Source: Cordia subcordata (taxonomy: Eukaryota > Streptophyta > Magnoliopsida > Boraginales > Cordiaceae). From it: a stretch of 64,000 bases of DNA. The stretch covers positions 13,993,001 through 14,057,000 of the forward strand of contig JAPTOF010000008.1 in NCBI GenBank assembly GCA_028554755.1. Reading direction: 5' to 3'. Shown here piece by piece: positions 55,401 to 64,000 of this stretch (its first letter is position 1; the number at the start of each line of letters is the position of its first letter). The position numbers and the translations under genes were made by a program. The notes under the pieces were generated by a model that saw nothing but the letters and a program-made list of their open reading frames with translations, did not search any database and was not told the DNA's origin.

Positions 55401-57560
55401 CATGCATGGGTTGTCCTACTTCCTTTGAAACATTCAGATTTTCTTTTGCGGTTTCCTGACACACCCCTAGCAAGAAACACCTAGCTCTTTAATAATTCAA
55501 AAACCGAGTTCTCCCATCGAGGAACTTGTTCTTTGCTTACAGAAAACCAGGAGAAAATCATAAGTCTCTCTGTGTGCTTTGTATGTTGATCGAGGTTCGT
55601 GGGGACTTCGATGAGCGAGATTTCAGTTGGCTACATCGAAGGCATACAGTGGTAAGGTACATCATTCTTCTTCGTGTAAACTGGGTCTCTTGTATGATAT
55701 CTTATGTAGTATTTTAATTGCTTGAAATATATTTCTTTTTGCTTTCTAGCAGTGTTTTGATTAATTCTTAAATCAAAATCAGTCATAGCATAGACTGAAT
55801 GTTCCCATAGATCTATCAAGTGAAAGCTTAAAGATCTGAGGGTGAACGAGCCTTAAACAGGCCTCAAGTCCTTACGAGAAGTTGTGTACACTTGGAACTT
55901 TTTGCCATTTTTTTCGTGATTTGAGTGTGCTAATCACAAGTAAACGAATTTCAAAGAAAACTAGACATTACATTACCATCTAAATCTCCATCACAACAAG
56001 CAGTACCAATGCCTTGAGAGCTATTTAAACTATGAAACCGCTAATTGATTTGCAGGAACGTACATTTATCTAGGAAAGAAATGTAAAGATTAAGCTAAAA
56101 TAAACTAGGTTAAGTTACCTTAGGTTAGGCTAGTCTATAAGCTATTGCAAATGACTTGCAAGATAAAGGAAATAAAGTTGTCTCACTACTTTATAGCTAT
56201 TTATGCAAAGAAGCTGCAAATAACCACTTGGATAATACCCTTTCTTCATTCTCCACATTTTCGAGCATATTTTGACACTTTTTACACAATCTAGTGCTCG
56301 CTATCTATCACAGACTACCTTGACCACGAAGTTCATGCCTCTTTAAATCCATTGAACCAGGTCAAAAACCCCTTTGGGACCTTTGAGCACAATACTAAAC
56401 TCTTGTCAGGCCTCCAAGCCTTCGAGCAGGAGCTTTGACTTCATTTTACTGAAAGTACCACATCACACTCTTAATTCAATTCATTTGTGTGACGCTCCGT
56501 CGCTGATAATTCTACATACGAGTCGTACCATGTCAGCTATCCTATTCACGTATCATGCGTATGTGTTATGTCTCGTCAACGATAATTTTTAGTAATAACA
56601 ATTGTCAAAAACTATATAAAATGTTATTAAATAATAAAGTTGCAAGGTTGTTTCCTGTTTTCATTTTCTGCAAATAAAAGATTCACAAAAAAAAAAATCA
56701 TTAATTCTCCGTTTCTTTTTGTTTCTAAAATTGGAATTATGTTCTTAACTAATTCTACCTCCTTGCTTTGAAAATACACTCATTTTTTTCGTGTTTTAAG
56801 TTATGGTTATTTTCTTTTCAAAACAGTAATTAATTTATTGATTTCTTTATATGTTATTATTTGATGTCTGTAGTTATCGATAAATGGGTACCTAAAACAA
56901 ATGACAATAATTATCTAATAATAGTGGAAACACACACACACACACTAAAGTCAAAGGAGTTGCAGAAAAGCCTAATTGCCTGACAAATAAACTCTTTAGA
57001 TAGATGACAGCCTAACACGTCAATTCAAAATATATTGAATTTTACTAAATATTATTAATGCTATACAAAGTGTGTTATTGATTTCAGATTTAATGTGTAT
57101 CATGTTAATTTCAATTAAATAGCATAATACATTTCATCAAATTTATTAATATCAAATATTGTATACATGGTGTAGAATTTAACTCAGTGACAAATACTAT
57201 GTATGGCATATCATTCATGAATATTATCATTAAACTAATGAGGGAAAAAAACATGTACAAGAACTACAACAGGCTCTTATTTTTTACCTGAATGGTAATA
57301 GATCTTGAAATAGTTATAAGATATTGTCAATTCAAATAGTAATATGAGTAAAATCCATTTGTTTGGATATACTGTTTTTTTCATTTTAAGGAAAGTTATC
57401 ATTCTTCTTTATTTGCCACTAATAAATAAAAATTTAGTTTAATAAATATTGTTAATAGTCCTTATAGTTAATTTGTCGTAATAATTTAATGAAGTGATTT
57501 GTGACATTACTTAAAAATAAAGTACAAGAGTCTTTAACTCCATTGTAGGTAACTTTTGTG
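55401..57560. other. Intergenic, nothing firm
   Basis: AT-rich DNA. A short (CA)n run lies at 56931-56946. Short open frames at 55526-55717, 55631-55819 and 56374-56592 have no family features. Confidence 0.4.
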
Positions 57561-57585
57561 TGGGGGTAAATATCTTAAGAGAGAT

Positions 57586-58250
57586 GGGAGAGGGAGGAGG
57601 GGTGAATTAAGATATTGGACAATTTTCACAATTAAAAATTTATCAAATAAACCGCACTCTTTCACTTAAGCAATATATCAAACACTACAAAATCAATAAT
57701 GGCCAGTAAAGTAAAGTAGAAATAAGGAAGAAAATGACAAACGATTTTTATGTGGGTCGGCTTTGCCTACATCCACTGCCCAAGGTAGCTCCCCTTAGGA
57801 CTTCAATCAATTCCACTATGGTGCTTCTTTAAAACTTGGTGAAGCACAAATCAAGTATTACAGCTCTTTGAATCCAAATTTCAAACAGCCCAAGAGGCAC
57901 TCTTTCCCCACACTCTTCTCTAGTTCAATATATATATCTCACAAGATTTTCTAGCTCAAGGAGTCTGTATGTATCAAGAATTTGCAGGAATAGGTAATAA
58001 AGATGATATAACTTCTCACAAGTAGATATGAAAATTTAAAACTCTTGAATGCTTAAAAATATCTCTATAATAGCTCAATAATTTTCAGCAATGAATGATG
58101 AATAAGGATTTTGCAAGCTTGGATTTCTACTTTTTAATTTTTTTGGATGGTGTATTTAAAGAGATTTCAAAGTTAGGGTTATGATATGTGAAGTTGGAAG
58201 AGAAAAATGGGGCTGAACGGTAATAAACAACTAGTGCATTTATTATTGAA
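57586..58250 (-). mobile_element. LTR-like sequence (Copia-type), minus strand
   Basis: Contains GTGGGTCGGCTTTGCCTACATCCACTGCCC, read here as GTGGGTCGGC and TTTGCCTACATCCACTGCC. This is the same TGG(T/G)TCGRC-TGCCTACGTCCAC block found in the LTRs at 4243, 37072 and 43113. A TATA-like TATTTAAAGAG occurs near 58153 in this orientation. Ends and partner were not identified. Confidence 0.4.
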
Positions 58251-58674
58251 AAATTTCTCTTTAAAGTGGGCTACCGTTAATTATTTTTTGTTTATAAAAT
58301 AGGCTGAATATCTAGTTCACAAGTTGGGCTTTCTGATCATATTGGTTTTAGCCTACCTTATAATCCATGCGATTCTTTTGTGCGTAGGCCCATATATTCT
58401 GATAAATCCTTTTATGGGTAGGATTATCAAAATTTATTATAAATAGTACTAGGTCCACTCTCCTACTCTTAACATAAAAGTTGTTCCCGTAAGCATCTAT
58501 TATTATTGAGTAGAGTAGGGAGAGGAAGATCTAAGCCTAGATTGGGTGAAAGTTATTTCTTCAACAACAATTCTTTAACAATAATGGCTCAAACAGGTAT
58601 GTGCTTCCGCTATTAATTATGTCTTTGAATTTTATACTATAAATTCATATATACGATCTTATATTGTGCTTACA
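58251..58674 (+). repeat. 5' LTR of the degenerate Copia element
   Basis: The right boundary is set by the adjacent primer site. A TATA-like TTATAAATAGTACTAGG is at about 58438, with a transcribed part rich in TTCTTCAACAACAATTC. The left boundary is only approximate. Confidence 0.6.
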
Positions 58675-58676
58675 TG

Positions 58677-58690
58677 TGGTATCAGAACCA
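58677..58690 (+). promoter_or_regulatory. tRNA primer-binding site of the Copia element
   Basis: TGGTATCAGAACCA, one change from the initiator-Met tRNA primer site TGGTATCAGAGCCA, two bases after the LTR end. Confidence 0.85.
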
Positions 58691-60379
58691 CTTATACATG
58701 GATTTACATGTGTTTATTTAAGGAAAGAAAAAAAATCAAAATACTTGTTTGAGCATAAAGATTACAAGAGTTCTTGATTTTCTTTGTGATTACTAAATTA
58801 TTATTTCATAAAATTGATTCAGGGCTTTTATAAAACTCTCTTTGTTCATTCTATTTATATATGATATTTTATGATATATCTCCTAAATCGATATATGCCC
58901 TAAATCAACAATATTATTTTGAGAAAAGGATAGCCACGTTCATCTTATCTTTGTTGGCTCACACAATATAAATTTTTTTTTAATTTTTCCCCCTTTGGTT
59001 GTATATTTGTCATGTAATAAAAAGAAAAAAGAAAAAAAAATATGTGGTAGATCTAAAGGGTTCAGTCAGCAAAGCTTTAGTCCTAGATATGAATTTTGTT
59101 GAGCATCAATGATTATTAACAAAAATAAGAGATAAAAGACATGAGGCAAAATAGGTTTAAACTCTAAAGTTGTAATTATTTAAGGACTTTAATACCAAGT
59201 CCATTACCATCGAACCCAATGGGAGTTCTATTTGCTTTTGGTTTGCCATACCGTTAGGTAGAATCATGATGACATATTTAAATAAAATATAACAAAAAAT
59301 TCTTTTCAAAAAGATATGATAAGAATAATAAAAATAATTATTATGTTGATATTTGGTTTATTATTTTTTTTAATGACTAAACATGTAGTTACTGTAAAGG
59401 TCATGTAATCATGTACTTATCTAGTAACCCTTAATGAGTTATTAATTTTGGAGATAGATTTGTTGGACACATCTTGATTAGACAATGAATTAATTTTTAA
59501 ATGAAGTTACACCATTTTATTTGTGGTCATGGAGTTTTCTTTTTCCCTTAATAATTATGATATTGACTTACTATTTAATAATTATGGTCTCAAATTGTTG
59601 TCATGGAATTAAATTAATTTTTTATATCAATTTCTATTTATGATTTATAAATTAAGATTTGATTCTAAAGTTTTATTTTATTGGTCCTCTAAGTTTAACA
59701 AAACTATTTATTTTTCTATATTCAATTTGAAATTTTATATATATCCTATTGCTAGATTATTCATATGTGCTAGTGAAATTTGTTGAAGAATGCAATTTTA
59801 AATTGATCACTGAGACACGTCATATTGAATTGTTCCATATTGTGTGGTCACTTGCATACATAGCATTTTGTGGTTAAAGTTTAGCATTAATTTTTCCCAA
59901 TGAGTTTACAGCATAGATTTAAATAGGCAAATTCACCAAAGTGATTTGCTCAATTAAATCTATGGCTTTTCTCGTTTTGCTTGGGAAACTATTATGATAA
60001 AGTGCGTAATGTTCTCTCAAAGAAGATCATTATATGGTTGTAGACTAGTAGTATAAACATAAAGTATGGACCAAGATTATAATGCTATTAAGGAGTTCAA
60101 TTACCCAAAGGTGGTTGACTTTTCTTTTAGTGGGGGATCTTATATGTATTACTTTATGTTAAAAGAGTGTCTATTTACATGTTGAATTATTTGTCCAAAG
60201 ACAGATATGACAACGATGTGTTTGGACTCTTTTATTTATAATGCTTACTCTTGTAATATAGCATGTATGCCTAATGCTTATTGATATTGCATTCTTTTTT
60301 TGTATTGTTTCCTTTGCTTTGAACAATCATTACTTAGATGTCTGGATAAAACCATTATGAAATAAAAGTGGTTATTGGG

Positions 60380-61000
60380 TTTTATTTGAGTATAGTCAAT
60401 ACTGACTTGACATTACGTTTGATGCACATGTCACCTTAGTTGACAAAAATGGTGATAAAGAAAAAGGAATATGATTGGCAATATCAGAGGTCTAATTGTC
60501 TTGCTTAATAACTATGAAGAGACTATAACTAAGTATTTAGTGAATGGCTTGTCTTGAACCAAAAATGTAAAAGAACTCTTAGCTATAGGAGAGAAATACC
60601 AAGGAATATTGGAATATCAATAACCAAGAATTACCCATTATGTTACTGAGAAAAACAAAATTAAAGGCAGAAATCCAAATGTTGTATAATTTGTTTCCAA
60701 TCTTAACCCCTATTCTTATAATGTTAGTACTTCGAATTCTAAGGATCATATTCCTAAGAGAGGTCATGGTTTTAAAAAGGGTAGTAAAGGTTAAATCTAG
60801 ATCGTAGATTAAAATTATAATGTAAGAGGTCCCAAATCTGCTATCACTAAGTTTGATAAGAACTCTCACTTTCATAAAAAAATGTCATAAAAGAACTCAT
60901 TACACAAGTTCAATTAATTTTGGTTAAAGAAAGAGAAAATAGATGAGGGGCAAATGGATTAGAGTTTTACATTGGAACTGGTAGTTGTATTTAAAGACTA
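60380..61000 (+). pseudogene. Probable gag remnant of the degenerate Copia element
   Basis: Position between leader and integrase fits gag. A few short stop-bounded words such as NYEETITKYLVNGL-like text can be made out, but no intact zinc knuckle. The open minus-strand frame at 60579-60875 is an antisense by-product. Confidence 0.35.
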
Positions 61001-61439
61001 GTTTTGAACTTATTTTAGAAAATGTTTTCTAGATGTCATGTTTTAGACGGAACTTGATTTTTATTTCTTTTTTAAACAAGATTGGTTAAGATTTTTACTT
61101 TAAAAATGACCAAGTACAATTGTTTTTCAATTCCAAAATTGTTGGTGAATGTGTTTTATCAAATGGTTTATACCAATTGTGTTTATTCCTAGGATGTTCT
61201 CGTTACTCTTTTCATGCATAAAATTTTGCTTCTAAAAGGAGTTTAATTATAAGAAATTTTTTCTTTGCTATGGCATAAAATGTTAGGTCATATTTCTAGA
61301 AAACTCATTAATAGTGAGATTTTACCTTTTCTAAATTTTTGATGATCTTAAAACTTATATTAGGTGAATAAGGGGTAAGCGTACTAAAGCTAAAAAGAAA
61401 TATACTACCCGTAGTTTTGCCTTTTAGAAGTAATAAACA

Positions 61440-61930
61440 TAGCCACTGTTGGACCTTATTTTGTTATATTGTGTGACAATAAATATTTTGTTACATTCAT
61501 TGATGATTTTTCTCATTATAGATACCTCTATTTAATTAAAAAGAAATCTGACGCTATTGAGAAATTTAAAATTTTTAAGACAAAGGTAGAAAAATAACTT
61601 GAGAAGATTATCAAACTTGTTGGATCTGACGGAAGAGGTGAATACTATGATAGACTTGGATCACCGGACAACATATAGGGTCGTTCACCAAGTACTTATA
61701 GAATTATGAAATTATCGTCTAGTATACTATGCCTAGTATCCCAGAGTAAAATGGTGTGATCGAAAGTTGAAAATGTGCCTTTACGGATATAATAAGAAGC
61801 ATAATGAGTGTTACTGACCTACTAGAGTACCTTGGCAGTGAAGGAATTAAAATGACTTGTTAAATACTTAACCATATTCCCAACAAGTTTGTCCCTAAGG
61901 CTCATTTTTTAATTTTGGTTAGGGAGAAAA
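61440..61930 (+). pseudogene. Copia integrase remnant
   Basis: FIDDFSHYRYLYLIKKKSDA carries the first catalytic Asp and GSDGRGEYYD resembles the second-Asp block (SD-G-GEY). QNGVIESEN-type sequence near 61750, with stops, resembles the Glu block. NHIPNKFVPKAHF corresponds to the segment after the core. Multiple stops. Confidence 0.7.
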
Positions 61931-62279
61931 CCTAGTTTGACCTCCAACTTGTGGTTCTATAATTGGCAAATCTTAAACGCCCAATTCTTAGAATTGGATG
62001 TTGGTAATGTTGTATGTCCTCAACCTACTACTGAGGATAATGATAGAGAATTGTCGCATTTCCACTGCTAATAAATAGTCAAGCTAGCACTATACTCACA
62101 TTGAGAGACAAGATATTAGTGGATACCTTATAATAGATAATGATGTTACGACTAATGACAATCTTCATGTTGAGATCTCACAATCTTATGAGATTAATGA
62201 TAAACAACATTTAAAAAGGTCCATTAGAGAAATAAGACATTCCATCTATAATGATTATCTCATTTACTTGAATGCTATG

Positions 62280-63000
62280 AGAGATGAGATGCAACCTATG
62301 ATGAAAAGGAATTTGAGAACTTGTTGATCTTTTGAAAAGAGATAATCTGATTGGTTGCAAATGAGTCTTCAAGACCAAGAGAGATTCCCTAGAGAAGATT
62401 GAGAGGCCAAAGGTGAGGTTAGTTACAAAAGGTTTTAGCCAAAGAAAACGTATAAATTACAATGAAATCTTTTTCACATGTTTCTATAAAATATTCTTTG
62501 AGCTATTAATGGCTCCTATGAATGTGAAAATAGTTTTCCTCAATAGTGATATATATCTATAAGTCTACATAAAATAGATTGAGGGTTTACTATTACTGGT
62601 AAGGATAATATGGCTTGTAGACTTAGAAAATCCATTTATGGTTTTGAATCAGGCCTCAAGGTAATGAATATTTGAAGTTTGATAAAATGGTAACTTCTTA
62701 TTAGTTTCAGGAAAATAGTGTTGATCTATATATATACTTCAAGATCAGTAGGAGTAAATTTGTCTTCCTAATATTGCATGTTGATGATATTTTGCTAGTT
62801 ATGTATGACTTGGGTATGCCCCATGAGACTAAATAATATTTTACTTAAGGCTTTTTATATGAAAGATCTTGAAAATGCTTCTTTTGTTCATAGTACTAAG
62901 TTTTGTGAAATAGGTCCCTTGGAATTTTTGAATCTTTTACGAAAATCTTACATTGGTTGAGTTTTCAGAACCTTTTTGGTGTGAAGAATTGTAAGTCTTA
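62280..63000 (+). pseudogene. Copia reverse transcriptase remnant
   Basis: MRDEMQPMMKRN (usual A-MxxExxSMxxN block), CRLRKSIYGFESGLK (usual K-LYGLKQ block) and LHVDDILLVMYDLG (YVDD replaced by HVDD) can be read across frames. Later MKDLENASF matches the MKDLG-A block. Many stops and indels. Confidence 0.75.
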
Positions 63001-63089
63001 TGTGCATTTGTTGTAAAAAGTGATCAACTCAAATTGAAGCAATATCCTCAAAATGATATAGAGAGAGATTCTATGAAAGATAAACCTTG

Positions 63090-63700
63090 TGCTAGTGCTG
63101 TTGAGAGCCTGTTGTATAATCTAGTATGCATTACACTTGATATCACTTTTGCAATAAGAGTTTTGGTTGATAATAAATCTGGGAATGAATTGTTGAGTTG
63201 TTGCTAATTAGGTAATAAAATACATACAAAAGGCCAAAAATTATACGCTTGTTTGCTATAAAGTAGATTATCAAAAGTTGGTTGGATATTCTACCTTTGA
63301 CTATGTTGAATGCTCAGATGATTGAAAATCTACTTTTGGATATATCTTTGTGTTAGCCAAAGGGGCTATGTCTTGGAAGAGTGCAAAATAACAGCTTAAT
63401 GCCTCTTTAACTATGTGAATTTGTGGCTTGCTATGCTGCCTCATCTCCTACTATACATTTTAAGAATATGATATCTAGTTTTGAGAATTATAAATTTTGT
63501 TACTAGATCTATTAAGATGTGTTGTGATAATAGAGTTGTTGTTCTATTCTCGAAGAATAATAAAAAAAATTGAAGCTTGCAAGCATATAGATATCAAGTT
63601 TTTGGTAGTTAGAGACTTTGTCAAAAGTGATGGCATTCATATAGAATGAATTGCTAGTAATGACGTATTAATTGACTCCTTGTCTAAGGGTCTTTGACTT
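63090..63700 (+). pseudogene. Copia RNase H remnant
   Basis: Recognisable pieces are CASAVESLLYNLVCITLDI (normally Y-M-CTRPDI), KSTFGYIFVLAKGAMSWKS-like text, MCCDNRVVVLFSKNNK and HIDIKFLVVRDFVKSDGIHI, then NDVLIDSLSKGL. Order and motifs are those of Copia RNase H and tail. Decayed by stops. Confidence 0.75.
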
Positions 63701-64000
63701 ATAATTTTTGTGAAACATGTCAAGAATATGCGTATTTTACAATCTTTTGATGCTATTGTCTAGTGGGAGCTTTATTTCATCATGTACTGTTAGATGTTCC
63801 CATTTTTTTTATATTTTGTTTTGCACATAGCATTCAAATAATAGCATGTTGTTTTATAGTTTACAATATAATTGTATACTGTGATTACTTATATTCATGT
63901 TTTGTTGAGGATCTTATGTTTGATGTCCTTGAAATAAGATCCCCTATTGAGTTTAGTATCTCCATAAGGACACATTTTGGTTGGAGATATGTATTCTTAC

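Larger units (their letters stand above)
58251..64000 (+). mobile_element. Very degenerate Copia element, runs off the window
   Basis: The 5' LTR ends at about 58674 (GTGCTTACA) and is followed by the primer site TGGTATCAGAACCA (58677-58690). Scattered pieces appear in Copia order: integrase (FIDDFSHYRYLYLIKKKSDA near 61500), reverse transcriptase (LHVDDILL near 62780) and RNase H (MCCDNRVVVLFSKNNK near 63510, ending SLSKGL near 63695). Stops occur every few codons. No 3' LTR start was recognised before 64000, so the element probably continues beyond. Confidence 0.8.

Noticed and set aside
1..64000. CRISPR arrays, operons, rRNA or tRNA genes
   Set aside because: The sequence is plant nuclear DNA; no regularly spaced identical repeats, rRNA segments or convincing tRNA cloverleaf were seen by eye. 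A tRNA scan was not possible.

Overview
This is eudicot-like plant nuclear DNA: AT-rich, gene-poor and filled with layered transposable elements. Evidence for a plant source is plant-type Copia and Ty3/gypsy LTR elements, a FAR1/FRS-type MULE transposase, CACTA and hAT elements with diagnostic termini and target-site duplications (TSDs), a plant pararetrovirus (Caulimoviridae) remnant and a plant-like ribosomal protein eS30 gene copy. The species cannot be named from the sequence. Almost every long reading frame is a broken piece of a mobile element.

Layout. 1-7 kb: AT-rich DNA with a small CACTA-type element (2655-3004), a plant En/Spm-like transposase fragment (3245-3640), a probable solo Copia LTR (4243-4680) and a MULE-type MITE (5283-5680). 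7.1-11.9 kb: a structurally complete but coding-dead Copia element on the minus strand with 180-bp LTRs. 12.4-14.1 kb: four small exons with matching splice phases on the minus strand, the tail of a host-type gene I do not recognise. 14.7-16.4 kb: a MULE-type foldback element. 17.8-19.1 kb: two LINE tails meeting tail to tail. 20.0-23.3 kb: a dead FAR1-MULE-SWIM transposase gene split by a hAT element. 23.5-28.6 kb: Ty3/gypsy LTR pieces including a solo LTR with TSD. 28.9-30.5 kb: an ACACAT/TATA low-complexity tract split by LTR-like DNA.

31.6-43.5 kb holds three related LTR elements. Two (31607-35066 and 37072-43493) show no gag or pol. The third (37337-40333) keeps gag and part of protease, is nested in an LTR of the second, and has an acidic coding-like stretch where integrase and RT should be. 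All three share a leader rich in TTGAC motifs.

44.3-55.2 kb is best read as one CACTA-type element (ATT on both sides, subterminal GTCGGTCGCTAA-type repeats at both ends) carrying two foreign inserts. The first is a near genome-length degenerate pararetrovirus on the minus strand (about 45165-52563) with about 225-bp terminal direct repeats and an initiator-Met tRNA primer site. The second is a two-exon ribosomal protein eS30 gene copy (52923-53528) that keeps its intron, with a disabled start and an internal stop. 55.2-58.2 kb is mostly unassigned. From about 58.2 kb to the window edge lies a very decayed Copia element on the plus strand.

No working gene can be asserted. The two host-derived items (the 12.4-14.1 kb exons and the eS30 copy) and the CACTA/pararetrovirus nest are the most informative parts.
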